From the NCBI GenBank assembly GCA_964510955.1, contig CAZEDW010000016.1, positions 1 to 64,000 of the forward strand: a stretch of 64,000 nt of DNA, read 5' to 3'. The position numbers and the translations under genes were made by a program. Shown piece after piece: positions 40,468-49,702 of this stretch; positions within the stretch are counted from its first letter, which is position 1, and every line of letters begins with the position of its first letter. The notes below the pieces were generated by a model. That model had not been told where the DNA came from and ran no database searches. It saw nothing but the letters and a program-made list of their open reading frames with translations. Origin of the DNA: JAFLCM01 sp964510955 (GTDB lineage Bacteria > Planctomycetota > Phycisphaerae > Phycisphaerales > UBA1924).

Positions 40468-41817
40468 TCAGCCGCACACATGGCCAAACCGGCTGAGGAG
40501 CAGCACCAGGTCGCTGGTGTCGACGAACCCGTCCCCGTTCATATCGCCGACCGAGGCGGGGACGACACCCTGACCGAACTTTGAGAGCAGCAGCGTCAGG
40601 TCCTGGGTGTTGACGGCACGGTCACCGTCAAAGTCGCCGCGGCAGGCGGGGCCGAACACGAGGTGGTCGAAGGCGATGCCGTCGTTGAACCCGACGCGCC
40701 CGTTGCGGATGAACACGAGCTGGATGAGCGAGTCGATCGAGTTCAACCGCAGGTAGCCGTTGCGCCCCGACGACCCGAACCCGCCCAGGGCTCGCAGTTC
40801 GCCGAGGTTTCTCCCGTTCACCAGCACCGCGGCGGGCTGGTCCTCGTCCTCGACGCTGAAGCCCACGAGCCCCACGGGCTGGTCAAAGATGAAAAACAGA
40901 TCGCCCCAGTTGTCTACCTGCCCGTACGGGTGCGACTGGTTGTCCCGCGTGTTGAGCAGCATGTGCGTCCCGTCCCACGCGCCGTGGTCGAAAGCGTCGC
41001 CCCAGGTATCGCTCGCGGGGTCGAAGGTGCCGGGGATCGTGGAAGAAGGAACGAGATTGCCCAGCGCCGAATAAACGCCGATGCCGACGCCCGGCGCCAG
41101 CGCGGTGTCCTCAAAGTCCTCAACGGTCAGCCCGACCAAGCCGAGCTGGGCATCCGAGAGCCCCCACTGCGTGAACCCCGTGGCGTTGACCGGGACCCGC
41201 TCCTCGCGGGTAAAGGAGAGGTAATCGATCGCCCATCCATCGCCGCCGGTGTTGTTCAGGCGCAGACTTGTGATGCGTTCAGCGCCCGCGGACTCGATCA
41301 CGATGAAGCCCTGCCGCCCGCCGTTGAACGGCAGCGAAACCAGGGACCCCAGAGTCCCGCGGCTGATGCCGTTGATCACCAGTTCCACACCCAGGTCGGC
41401 CTGCTGCATGCTGAACCCGACCGCGACCACCGGCGGCGTGAAGGTGAACTCGACGTCGCCAAAATACTGGCTCTGCGTGTACGGGTGCGAGAGGTTGTCG
41501 GGCGTGTTGATCAGGACGTTCGTGCTGCGCCAGCCCCCGGGCACAAAGGCGTTGCCGTAGGGGTCGGTGGCAGGGTCAAACACGTTCGGCAGCGTTGAGA
41601 ACGGCCCGGTGTTGCCGGCGGTGCTGAACCAGCTCACCTGCAGGCCCGGGGCCAGCCCGGTGTTCTGGAAGCTCTCAACGATGAAGTTCCGCGTCCCGAT
41701 GATGTCGTTGCTCGTCCCCCAGCGGTCCGGCGTGGTGGCGAAATAGCTGAACTGCGCCCCCGCCGACTGGGCGGACAAGGCGCACGCAACGATGGCACAA
41801 AGGTCCAGGTTTTTCAT
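40468..41817 (-). CDS. secreted protein with internal duplication and dockerin-like end
   Basis: A 449-residue exported protein (signal ACALSAQSAGAQ). Two homologous units of about 150-170 residues are seen. Unit 1 begins IVESFQNTGLAPGLQVSWFS, with FDPATDPYGNAF, LINTPDNLSHPY and VVAVGFSMQQADLGVELVING. Unit 2 begins VEDFEDTALAPGVGIGVYS, with FDPASDTWGDAF, LLNTRDNQSHPYG and VGLVGFSVEDEDQPAAVLVNG. Both units read as beta-sandwich binding domains of unknown ligand. The end carries two calcium loops (DFDGDRAVNTQDLTLLLSKFG and MNGDGFVDTSDLVLLLSRFG) and HVCG at the stop. GGAGAG precedes the ATG at 41817. Confidence 0.78.
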   Translation of the reverse strand: MKNLDLCAIVACALSAQSAGAQFSYFATTPDRWGTSNDIIGTRNFIVESFQNTGLAPGLQVSWFSTAGNTGPFSTLPNVFDPATDPYGNAFVPGGWRSTNVLINTPDNLSHPYTQSQYFGDVEFTFTPPVVAVGFSMQQADLGVELVINGISRGTLGSLVSLPFNGGRQGFIVIESAGAERITSLRLNNTGGDGWAIDYLSFTREERVPVNATGFTQWGLSDAQLGLVGLTVEDFEDTALAPGVGIGVYSALGNLVPSSTIPGTFDPASDTWGDAFDHGAWDGTHMLLNTRDNQSHPYGQVDNWGDLFFIFDQPVGLVGFSVEDEDQPAAVLVNGRNLGELRALGGFGSSGRNGYLRLNSIDSLIQLVFIRNGRVGFNDGIAFDHLVFGPACRGDFDGDRAVNTQDLTLLLSKFGQGVVPASVGDMNGDGFVDTSDLVLLLSRFGHVCG

Positions 41818-41896
41818 GGTTCTCTCTCCGCGCAGTCCGGCGGCCTGATGAAGGACGCTCGGTGCACTCCGGGAGTGTATGCGGATCGGACGAGCG

Positions 41897-43252
41897 TCAA
41901 CCCACGTCACGCCGCTGGAACAGCAGCACCCCCAGCGCCAGGAACGCGGCGATCTGGGCCCCGCCGTAACCCGCCAGCAGGCCCAGGTACCGCCCGGTGA
42001 TGGCGTTTCCCTGGGTGATGGCGTCGACCAGCCAGTAGAACTGGAAGTTGGGAACGACCGCCCACGCCGTGCGGGCGAGCACGTTGCCGCCGGTCGGGCG
42101 CGAGAACAGGTAGTCGCCCTTGAGCGGCGGTCGTGAGATCGGGAGGTTGTTCACGTTGACGCAGGTGTAGCGGAGCTTGTTCTCCGAGATCTCGCGGACC
42201 ACCAGCGCCGGGGCGCTCTTGGCGCTCATCACGTCTTCGCCCTTGTTGGGGTCTCCCTTGAACACACCCTGGTTCGGAACAACCATGCCAACGCCGTTGG
42301 GGTTGGGGCCGTAGTAGACCTGGTCGCCCACCTTGAGCTCGGGCGTGGCGGGGTTCTTGGTGCCGATGATCACCCAGTTGCCGGCCTTGTTCATCTCCTC
42401 GGTGTCGAGTCGGTGAGTGCCGATCTCGACGATCGAAGCGATCTGGTGGTTGTCAAACGCGGGTCGCCCGAGCATGTAGTTGCTCAGCAGCCCCAGGATG
42501 AAGCACCCGCTGCACACCACGATGGTCATCACCTGCCCCAATCGCGTGGAGCAGGCGACGGCGATCGCCGTCAGCACCATCAGCGCCAAGAGCACCGCCG
42601 CGGAGGCGATCATGATCTGGGGCTTGAGATCGGCGGTGATGTTCTGCCATTCCCAGTCCTTGCTCACCACCAGCGTGAGGGCGTAGGCGATCAGCGACAG
42701 CGGCAGGAGCGAGCCGATGCAGGTGCTGCTGAACACCCAGCCGTAGAAGAAGTTCCCCCAGATCCCCAGCCCGATCGCCAGCAGGAGGGCCGTGGTCCCG
42801 AACACCAGCACCGGCCCGTCGGCGGTGTCACGGGCGGTGGACATGACGGCGTGCCGGATGGCGAACATGAAGAACACGAGCATGATCACGCCCGCGACCA
42901 AGATCGACGCCACGATGCCGAGGTACTTCCCCAGGACAAACAGGGGTCGCCCCACGGGCTTGGAGATCACCGTGAGGGCCGTGCGATTCTCCAGCTCGCG
43001 CGAGACAACCGAGGTGGCGATGAACGCCGCCAGCAGCATGGCGCAGACCATGACGGTCGCCAGCCCCATGTCCAGCAGCATCTTGTTGTCGCCGGAGACC
43101 TCGGCGTTCTCGGTGTAGCCCATCGAGTACGACGACAGGAGCGTGTTGAAGACCTGCAGCAGCCCGGCCAGCATCACCAGGACGAAGAAGATCGGCTGGC
43201 GGATGGACTCGAGGAAGGTGTTCTTGGCGATGGCGAGGGTTTGGCCGAACAT
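41897..43252 (-). CDS. ABC-2 type transporter permease
   Basis: A 451-residue membrane protein with about eight hydrophobic helices. The N-terminal half is of the ABC-2/NosY type: AIAKNTFLESIRQPIFFVLVMLAGLLQ, ATSVVSRELENRTALTVISKPVGRPLFVLGKYLG. A hydrophilic extracytoplasmic part lies at about 285-400 before a final helix ending LLFQRRDVG. The cognate ATPase is not adjacent on this strand; the ABC ATPase at 48.5 kb is divergently encoded and could serve it. This gene diverges from the SPFH operon with 523 bases between. Confidence 0.8.
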   Translation of the reverse strand: MFGQTLAIAKNTFLESIRQPIFFVLVMLAGLLQVFNTLLSSYSMGYTENAEVSGDNKMLLDMGLATVMVCAMLLAAFIATSVVSRELENRTALTVISKPVGRPLFVLGKYLGIVASILVAGVIMLVFFMFAIRHAVMSTARDTADGPVLVFGTTALLLAIGLGIWGNFFYGWVFSSTCIGSLLPLSLIAYALTLVVSKDWEWQNITADLKPQIMIASAAVLLALMVLTAIAVACSTRLGQVMTIVVCSGCFILGLLSNYMLGRPAFDNHQIASIVEIGTHRLDTEEMNKAGNWVIIGTKNPATPELKVGDQVYYGPNPNGVGMVVPNQGVFKGDPNKGEDVMSAKSAPALVVREISENKLRYTCVNVNNLPISRPPLKGDYLFSRPTGGNVLARTAWAVVPNFQFYWLVDAITQGNAITGRYLGLLAGYGGAQIAAFLALGVLLFQRRDVG

Positions 43253-43775
43253 GCGTCTGGCGATGCTCCCGGATGGCGCGGACGGGGGGCGAGCAGTTGG
43301 GCGGGCTCGCGGGCAGGATGGGGCGGGTCAAGATTGGGGGGCAAGGGTACGGCGGATCGGGCCGCGCTGCCGATCCATGCGAGAGCCTGAGCGCCATCAC
43401 CCCCTGGCCGGGCTGCCGGTCGGAACAAAACCGAAAAATACGCCGAACCGTTGGGCGGGCGGCTCGTAGAACGTCTCTCCCCCGGCCCGGGTTCGGGGGA
43501 TTGTTGCAGTGGCTTGACCGGATCGTGTCCCGAGGCGAGCGAGGGGAACCCGGTGGCCTGGCGGCGCGCCCGCCGGCCCGAACATCGGGGAGAGAGAACC
43601 GGCCCGCACGGCCGGTTTCGATTAGAATCGTGCCCCGCCGAGGAGTCCGCGCGCCCGAGGGCGTTCCACCAGGGATTCAACGCGGTGACTCGGGGCGCCC
43701 GTGGCACACGTCCCGACGCCGAAAATCGGGGCCGCCCCGCCTTTCTCTAGCTCATCCGGACGACATGCGCTCCCC
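43253..43775. other. gene-free divergent promoter region of the ABC permease and SPFH operon
   Basis: 523 bases. A hairpin AACCGGCC-CGCAC-GGCCGGTT lies at 43597-43617, directly followed by TAGAAT at 43623-43628, a possible -10 box without a matching -35. I see no gene. The long length for a high-GC genome suggests regulation. Confidence 0.4.
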
Positions 43776-45827
43776 ATGACCGCCGACCATCTTTCCTACA
43801 AAAGAGCCACCACCGTCTGCGTCATCGGCATGGCCATCCAGGGCGTGCTGGCGACCATAACACTGTTGTACGGGCTGCTGAGCAGCGACAACAGTGACAT
43901 CGCCGCCATCAACGGGTCGTTCGCGATGTACCTGGGGCTGCCCATCTGGTTCAGCCTGTCGCTGGTGTTCCACCAGCACAAGCTGGAGCGGCTGGAGGCG
44001 CTGGAGGCCGAGGCGTACCGCACTTCGGCGGCGGCCCAGGCGTCGGTGTTCGAGGGCATCGGGCAGGACCAGACCGTGCAGGCGACCCGCCTGGCGTGGA
44101 TGCACAAGTGGTTCCTTCCGGCGATGAGCCTACTGGTGGGTGGCGGATATATCGGGCTCGCAACGTGGCTCTGGCCCAAGAGCCGCCTATTTTCCCAACT
44201 GGGCAACATCAACGGGGAGCCGCCAAGCGGCTGGGCGATTTCGGTGGGGATGGGGGTGGCCATTCTGGCCTTCATCTTCGGGCGCTTTGTTGCGGGCATG
44301 GCCAAGCAGAAGGTATGGAGCCTGCTGCACGCCGGCTCGGCGTCGGCGGTGCTCTGCTCGCTGGTCGGCGCGCTGCTGGTCATCGTGCACTTCACCTTTG
44401 TCACGCTGCGGTGGGACACCGGCCTGCTGTACGCGCCCCTGGTCATGGACGCCGCCATGGCCGCCCTGGGCGCGGAGATGCTGCTGCACTTCGTGCTCAA
44501 CCTCTACCGCCCCCGCAAGGCGGGCGAGTGGCTCCGGCCGGCGTTCGACTCGCGCGTGCTGGCCTTCATCGCCGCGCCGGACCGGCTGGCGGCGTCGATC
44601 TCCGACGCCATCAACTACCAGTTCGGCTTCAACGTCTCGTCCACCTGGTTCTACCGGCTGATCGCGCGGTCGGTGTTCCCGCTCGTGGCGCTGGTGGTGC
44701 TCACGCTCTGGGGCCTTACCTGCCTCGTGGTGGTTCGCCCCCACCAAAGGGCGCTGGTGCTCCGCGGCGGGCAGTTGGCCGAGGAGGTCGGCCCCGGGCT
44801 GGTCGTCAAGAAGCCCTGGCCCCTTGACGACGTGATCATCTACCCGGCCTCGGCCGTCAACCAGCTCCGGGTCGGCACTTCCCCACCCGACAAGGACGGC
44901 CCGATCCTCTGGACCAACGAGCATTCCGGCGAGGAAACCCTGATGCTCGTCCAGCCGTGGGGCGCAGCCGCGGGGGTGCAGGCCAGCGACCTCGCGCTGC
45001 TCGCCGTCGAGGTTCCCATCCACTACACGGTCCGCGACCTCAAGAGCTACAAGCGCCTGGCGCAGGACGCCGCGGGCGACGAGCCCGACAAGACCCGCCA
45101 GGAGCTTCTCACGGCGGCCGCCTCCAGCGTGGTCATCAAGCACCTGGCGACGTTCACCGTCGACGCTCTTCTGGGCGACAAGCGCGCCGACGTGGCTCAG
45201 GACCTGAAGATCGGCATCCAGAAGCAGTTCGACGCCATGGACGCCGGCGTTGACGTTTCGTTCGTGGGCGTCTCGGGCGTGCACCCCAAGCAGACCGTCG
45301 CGCCGGCGTTCGAGGACGTCGTCGCCAAGGACCAGGTCCGCGAGAAGACCATCGAAGACGCCCGCAAGACCGAGATCGAGAAACTCGCCAGCGTGGCCGG
45401 CACGGTCGATACGGCCCGCGCGATCATCGCCCTCTTGGACGACCTCGACAAGCTGAAGTCCGGCCCCAAGCCCGACGCGGGCGCCGCGGCCGCCATCGAG
45501 GCCAAGGTCATGGAGCGGATCGAGAGCGCCGGCGGCGAGGCGGCGGCGATGCTGTCGCAGGCCAAGGCGGCTCGCTGGCAGCGCTCGATCGGCGAAAGGG
45601 CCAAGGCCGTGCGGTCCGAGGGCCAGATCGCCAGCTACCGGGCCGCGCCGCTGGCGTACAAGGCGGGCGTGTACCTGGACGCGCTGCGGGTCGCGGCCCG
45701 CGGGGCCAAGGTGTACATCAGCCCGTTCCCGAATCTGCAGGTGCAGGGCAACTACGAGGACATCGAGCCCGACGTCTCCGGCTTCAAGCCCGCCAAGCTC
45801 GAGGGCGATCAGGAAAACCAGAGGTAA
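43776..45827 (+). CDS. SPFH (band 7) protein with multi-pass N-terminal domain
   Basis: A 683-residue protein. The first 320 residues contain about seven hydrophobic helices (e.g. VCVIGMAIQGVLATITLLYGLL, AISVGMGVAILAFIFGRFVAG, LFHQHKL region, VFPLVALVVLTLWGLTCLVV), a layout not found in HflK. The rest is an SPFH domain: VVRPHQRALVLRGGQLAEEVGPGLVVKKPWPLDD, then a long region with coiled-coil features (KDQVREKTIEDARKTEIEKL) and FPNLQVQGN. Start chosen at 43776; the frame extends 75 bases upstream. First gene of an operon, six bases before the next gene. Confidence 0.82.
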   Translation: MTADHLSYKRATTVCVIGMAIQGVLATITLLYGLLSSDNSDIAAINGSFAMYLGLPIWFSLSLVFHQHKLERLEALEAEAYRTSAAAQASVFEGIGQDQTVQATRLAWMHKWFLPAMSLLVGGGYIGLATWLWPKSRLFSQLGNINGEPPSGWAISVGMGVAILAFIFGRFVAGMAKQKVWSLLHAGSASAVLCSLVGALLVIVHFTFVTLRWDTGLLYAPLVMDAAMAALGAEMLLHFVLNLYRPRKAGEWLRPAFDSRVLAFIAAPDRLAASISDAINYQFGFNVSSTWFYRLIARSVFPLVALVVLTLWGLTCLVVVRPHQRALVLRGGQLAEEVGPGLVVKKPWPLDDVIIYPASAVNQLRVGTSPPDKDGPILWTNEHSGEETLMLVQPWGAAAGVQASDLALLAVEVPIHYTVRDLKSYKRLAQDAAGDEPDKTRQELLTAAASSVVIKHLATFTVDALLGDKRADVAQDLKIGIQKQFDAMDAGVDVSFVGVSGVHPKQTVAPAFEDVVAKDQVREKTIEDARKTEIEKLASVAGTVDTARAIIALLDDLDKLKSGPKPDAGAAAAIEAKVMERIESAGGEAAAMLSQAKAARWQRSIGERAKAVRSEGQIASYRAAPLAYKAGVYLDALRVAARGAKVYISPFPNLQVQGNYEDIEPDVSGFKPAKLEGDQENQR

Positions 45828-45833
45828 AGACCA

Positions 45834-46862
45834 GTGCGCAAGACATTCCTCTTTCTCATCGCCGCGGTCATCGTTGTGGGTTTCCTTGTGTACATGATGA
45901 CCTACACGGTGCGGTTCACCGACGCCGCGGTGGTCACGACATTCGGCAAGGCGACGCCCGAGAGCGTGGTCCGCGAGCCGGGCATGAAGTTCAAGTGGCC
46001 CGCGCCCATCCAGAGCGTGGCCCTGTACGACACCCGGGCCCGATTCCTGAGCACCAAGAGCGAGACCCAGCAGACCGCCGACGACCGGCAGATCGTGGTC
46101 GAGAGCTTCATGACCTGGCGCGTCTCGGACCCTTACCTGTTCAACCAGAAGTTCAGCCGCGAGGGCTCGTCGCCGCTGGATCACTACAAGCAGGCCGAGC
46201 GCGTCCTGACCGACCTGCTCCGGTCGGCCATGAGCGAGGTGAGCAAGTACAAGCTGGGCGAGCTGTTCACCCCCAAGCTGGGCGACTCCAAGCTGCCGGC
46301 GCTGGAGCAGGACGTGATGGCCCGACTGAAGAAGAAGGGCGGCGCCGACTCGGGCGCGCCCGCCGGCGCCGGCGAAGCCGCCAAGAGCCTCGCCGACTAC
46401 GGCGTCGAGATCGTCATGGTGGGCATCAACAAGGTGGTGCTGCCCGAGAGCACGACCAACCAGGTGTTCGAGCGGATGAAGGCCACGATGGCGACCCGCG
46501 CGGCGCGGGCCGAGAGCGAGGGCAAGGCCGCCGCCGCCCAGATCACCAGCGCCGCCGACAGCGACGCCAAGCGCATCCGTGCGTTCGCGCAGCTCAAGGC
46601 CGACACCATCAAGAACCAGGGCGATCTTGAGGCCGCCGCGTACCTCAAGGCCCAGTCGGAAGACCCCGAGCTGGCCCAGTTCCTCAAGAAGGTCGAGCTG
46701 ATGCGCGAGGGCTTCGGAAAGAAAGTCATGCTGGTCATGCCGACCACGATGTTCGGGGTTGACATCTTCGACCCCGGAACGCTGGCCCCCCTGATGACCC
46801 CCAAGCGCGTCGGCGAGGCGTCGCCGACCGGCAAGGCCCCCGCGGAGGGTGTCGGGCAATGA
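45834..46862 (+). CDS. HflC-like SPFH membrane protein
   Basis: A 342-residue protein close in length and plan to HflC: a single N-terminal helix (FLFLIAAVIVVGFLVYMMTY), the SPFH domain (VVTTFGKATPESVVREPGMKFKWPAPIQ, VVESFMTWRVSDPYLFNQKF), then a coiled-coil (ARAESEGKAAAAQITSAAD and EAAAYLKAQSED). HflC in E. coli is part of a membrane assembly around FtsH; no ftsH is near here. The start is GTG at 45834 with AGAGG nine bases upstream. It overlaps the next gene by four bases (ATGA). Confidence 0.87.
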   Translation: MRKTFLFLIAAVIVVGFLVYMMTYTVRFTDAAVVTTFGKATPESVVREPGMKFKWPAPIQSVALYDTRARFLSTKSETQQTADDRQIVVESFMTWRVSDPYLFNQKFSREGSSPLDHYKQAERVLTDLLRSAMSEVSKYKLGELFTPKLGDSKLPALEQDVMARLKKKGGADSGAPAGAGEAAKSLADYGVEIVMVGINKVVLPESTTNQVFERMKATMATRAARAESEGKAAAAQITSAADSDAKRIRAFAQLKADTIKNQGDLEAAAYLKAQSEDPELAQFLKKVELMREGFGKKVMLVMPTTMFGVDIFDPGTLAPLMTPKRVGEASPTGKAPAEGVGQ

Positions 46863-48463
46863 CCGACCAGGACTTCAACCAGCCCGAGTCATCGGGGGCG
46901 CCGATCGAGGCGATGCCCGTCGAGGCGCCGCGCAGGGCCGCGTCCGTGACGCTGCGTTCCGACGACGCCCGCCAGAGCCGCGCCGCGTCGCTCGACGCGG
47001 CCAACAAGTCGCTCGGCGACGCGCTGCGGATCACCTACCGGCTCATCCAACTGGTGATGATCGTGCTGATCGCGCTGTTCGCTGTCAGCGGCTTCCAGAA
47101 GGTCGAGCAGGCGGAGCGCGGCGTCAAGATCACCCTCGGCGAGCTCTCCAGCGCCGACCTTCAGCCCGGCTTTCAGTTCAGCCTGCCGTACCCGCTGGGT
47201 CAGATCATCAAGGTCTCGACGGCGCAGGTGAAGCAGGACCTCGACGAATCGTTCTTCCCGTTCCTGGACAAGAACCAGAAGGGTCAGTCGATCGAGCAGC
47301 TGGGCTTCGGCGACGTGCTCCGCCCCGGTCGCGACAACTCGCTCATCACCGGCGACGGCAACCTCGCCCACGCCCGCTTCGGGGTTGACTATCACCGCGA
47401 ATCGCCCGCCGACCTGATCCAGAACATCGCTGACGACCAGGAAGCCAAGCTGGTACGCGCTGTTGTTGAGCGTGCGGCGGTGCAGGTCATCGCCCAGGTG
47501 CCGCTGGACCAGTTGCTCAAGCGTGCATCGGCCCGCGCCCAGGCCGCCGCGAACTCTGCCGACGCGGCCTCAAAGACCAAGCCCCCAGAGGGCGACAAAG
47601 GCGTCAAAGAGGCCGTCAAGGGCGAGGCGCCCAAGGGCGAAGCTCCCAAGAGTGGCGAAACACCGCCCGCTGCGCCGTCGCCCGCCGGCGCCTCGTCCGG
47701 CGTGCCGGCTCGCTCGTCCGTCGGCAGCGAGATCGAGGACCGCATCCGTCGCGTCGCGCAGAAATCGCTCGACGAGATGAAGAGCGGCCTGCGGATCGAC
47801 ACGGTGTCGATGCGCGACGAGACCCCCCCGCTGCGCACCCGCCAGAGCTACCAGGACGTGCAGACCGCCGAGAGCAAGGCGGCCCAGGCCCGCGAGGAAG
47901 CCCAGAAGGCGCGGGACACGATCCTCAACACCGCCGCCGGCGCCGCGTACCCCGTGCTGCTGGCGCTCATTGATGAGTACGGCGCCCGCATCGACGCGAA
48001 GGACTCCGCGGGCGCCGAGCAGACGCTCGACACGCTGTTCAACGTGCTCGAAGGAAAGCTCGAGGCCAAGCCCCTCAAGGTCGCCGGCGTCGACTTCACG
48101 GTCCCCCGCATGGCCGGCGACGCGGCCACCCGGGTGCAGGAGGCGCTGCGTTACCGCTCGGGTGTCGTTCAGGAAGCCAAGGGCCAGGAGGCCACCTTCC
48201 GCGCCAAGCTCAGCCAGTACCGCGCCAACCCGCGGGTCTTCATCACCCGCGAGTGGGTGGACGGGCTGACCGATTTCCTCAAGCAGGATCAGGTCGAGGC
48301 CCTGGTGCTGCCCGACAAGACCAGCCCGCTCGTCCTCAGGATCAGCTCCGACCCCGACATCGTCAAGGAGATCAGGGCCCGACTTCAGAAGAAGGCGGTC
48401 GAGTCGAACTGGGAGCTGAAGCGCGCCTACGACGCGGGCCAGTTGCCGGGGGACTCGAAGTAA
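46859..48463 (+). CDS. HflK-like SPFH protein
   Basis: A 534-residue SPFH protein with one helix at about 58-80 (LIQLVMIVLIALFAVSGFQKV) after a cytosolic N terminus. SPFH begins EQAERGVKITLGELSSADLQPGFQFSLPYPLGQI. A Lys/Pro/Ala-rich insert (about 225-285, KGEAPKGEAPKSGETPPAAPS) interrupts the protein, then a coiled-coil AESKAAQAREEAQKARDTI and a distinct C-terminal domain. It is the third SPFH gene in a row; GGAGGG lies nine bases upstream of the ATG. Confidence 0.84.
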   Translation: MTDQDFNQPESSGAPIEAMPVEAPRRAASVTLRSDDARQSRAASLDAANKSLGDALRITYRLIQLVMIVLIALFAVSGFQKVEQAERGVKITLGELSSADLQPGFQFSLPYPLGQIIKVSTAQVKQDLDESFFPFLDKNQKGQSIEQLGFGDVLRPGRDNSLITGDGNLAHARFGVDYHRESPADLIQNIADDQEAKLVRAVVERAAVQVIAQVPLDQLLKRASARAQAAANSADAASKTKPPEGDKGVKEAVKGEAPKGEAPKSGETPPAAPSPAGASSGVPARSSVGSEIEDRIRRVAQKSLDEMKSGLRIDTVSMRDETPPLRTRQSYQDVQTAESKAAQAREEAQKARDTILNTAAGAAYPVLLALIDEYGARIDAKDSAGAEQTLDTLFNVLEGKLEAKPLKVAGVDFTVPRMAGDAATRVQEALRYRSGVVQEAKGQEATFRAKLSQYRANPRVFITREWVDGLTDFLKQDQVEALVLPDKTSPLVLRISSDPDIVKEIRARLQKKAVESNWELKRAYDAGQLPGDSK

Positions 48464-48526
48464 TCAGCCCAGGCGGCCGGCACGCCCGGCACGCCTGTCC
48501 GGAGCCGGGGGCCTCCCGGATCACGC

Positions 48527-49702
48527 ATGAGTCAACAACCCATCGTCCTCGCCGCCTCGCTGACCAAGATCTTCAAGGATTTCTGGCTGCGCGACCGCGC
48601 CCGCGCCGTGGACGGCGTCAGCTTCGAAGTCCGCCCGGGCGAGATCTTCGGCCTGCTGGGGCCCAACGGCTCGGGCAAGTCCACCACCATCAAGATGATC
48701 CTGGGGCTGCTGAAAAAATCCTCGGGACGCCTGGCGGTGTTCGGCAGGAGCCCGCAGGACGTTTCCATCAAGAAGCGGATCGGCTACCTGCCCGAAGAGT
48801 CGTACCTCTACCCGTTCCTCAACGCCCGCGAGACGCTGGACTATTACGCCAAGCTGTTCCAGCTCGACCACTCCGTGCGCAAGCGGCGCACCGACGAGCT
48901 GCTCGACATGGTGGGGCTGAACGCCGTCCAGCACCGCCAGGTGCGCGAGTACTCCAAGGGCATGCAGCGCCGCATCGGCATCGCCCAGGCCCTCATCAAC
49001 GACCCCGAGCTGCTCATCCTGGACGAGCCCACCACCGGCCTGGACCCCATCGGCACCCGCCAGGTGAAGGAGCTGATCCTGATGCTGGGCAAGCGGGGCA
49101 AGACCATCATCCTCTCCAGCCACCTGCTGAGCGACGTGGAAGACTGCGTGTCTCGCATGGTCATCCTCTACGGCGGCAAGATCCGCGCCGAGGGAACCTG
49201 CAACGAACTTCTCGAGTCCCGTGAGCGCGTCCAGCTCGAAACCGACGCCATGGACGAGCGCACGCTCGCCGAGATGAGCGACGTGCTGCAGCGCCGCACC
49301 GGCTCGCGCGTCACCGTCTCGCGCCCGCGCCAGCGCCTCGAAGACCTCTTCATCGGCCTGGTCGAGAAGGCCCAGGCCGAGCGCGTCGCCACCAGCGGCG
49401 CCCAGCACGGCGGTCAGACCGCCGCCTTCCTCCGCGAAGGCGTGGGCGGGCAGCAGCTCATCGAGAGCCTCATGGCCTCGGGCGGTGACGAAAGCGCCGC
49501 CGCGCCCATGCCCACCGAGCCCGCCCGCGCCGCCAAGCCGGCCGGCCCCGACAAGGGCGTGCTTGAAGCGCTCACGAGCGACGCGGCGGCACCCAAGGCC
49601 CCGGCCGCCGCCCCGCCCGCCCCGGCCAAGGAGGTCGATCGGTCCGTGATCGGTGAACTTCTCGACGGGGGCGACGGTAACAATCCCGGGGCCTCTCGAT
49701 GA
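48527..49702 (+). CDS. ABC transporter ATP-binding protein (GldA/CcmA-like)
   Basis: A 391-residue ATPase: Walker A GPNGSGKSTT, Q-loop YLPEESYLYPFLNARETLDYYAK, signature EYSKGMQRR, Walker B LLILDEPTTGLDP, H-loop SSHLLSDVEDC. The YSKGMQ signature is that of the drug-export/GldA group, so this should drive an exporter. Beyond the ATPase (about 1-290) is a C-terminal extension of about 100 residues rich in Ala/Pro. Stop and start of the next gene overlap (ATGA), so ATPase and permease are coupled. Confidence 0.9.
   Translation: MSQQPIVLAASLTKIFKDFWLRDRARAVDGVSFEVRPGEIFGLLGPNGSGKSTTIKMILGLLKKSSGRLAVFGRSPQDVSIKKRIGYLPEESYLYPFLNARETLDYYAKLFQLDHSVRKRRTDELLDMVGLNAVQHRQVREYSKGMQRRIGIAQALINDPELLILDEPTTGLDPIGTRQVKELILMLGKRGKTIILSSHLLSDVEDCVSRMVILYGGKIRAEGTCNELLESRERVQLETDAMDERTLAEMSDVLQRRTGSRVTVSRPRQRLEDLFIGLVEKAQAERVATSGAQHGGQTAAFLREGVGGQQLIESLMASGGDESAAAPMPTEPARAAKPAGPDKGVLEALTSDAAAPKAPAAAPPAPAKEVDRSVIGELLDGGDGNNPGASR

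Noticed and set aside
43253..43775. A structured RNA (RNase P, riboswitch) in the 523-base gap.
   Set aside because: No conserved core motifs of known RNAs were recognised; only a single hairpin is seen.
44187..46859. An 890-residue open frame on the minus strand across the SPFH genes.
   Set aside because: Antisense shadow of the SPFH genes; no signal, domain or ribosome-binding site.
45834..48463. An FtsH-HflKC complex.
   Set aside because: No ftsH gene in the window; the HflK/HflC-like proteins are next to an ABC exporter instead.
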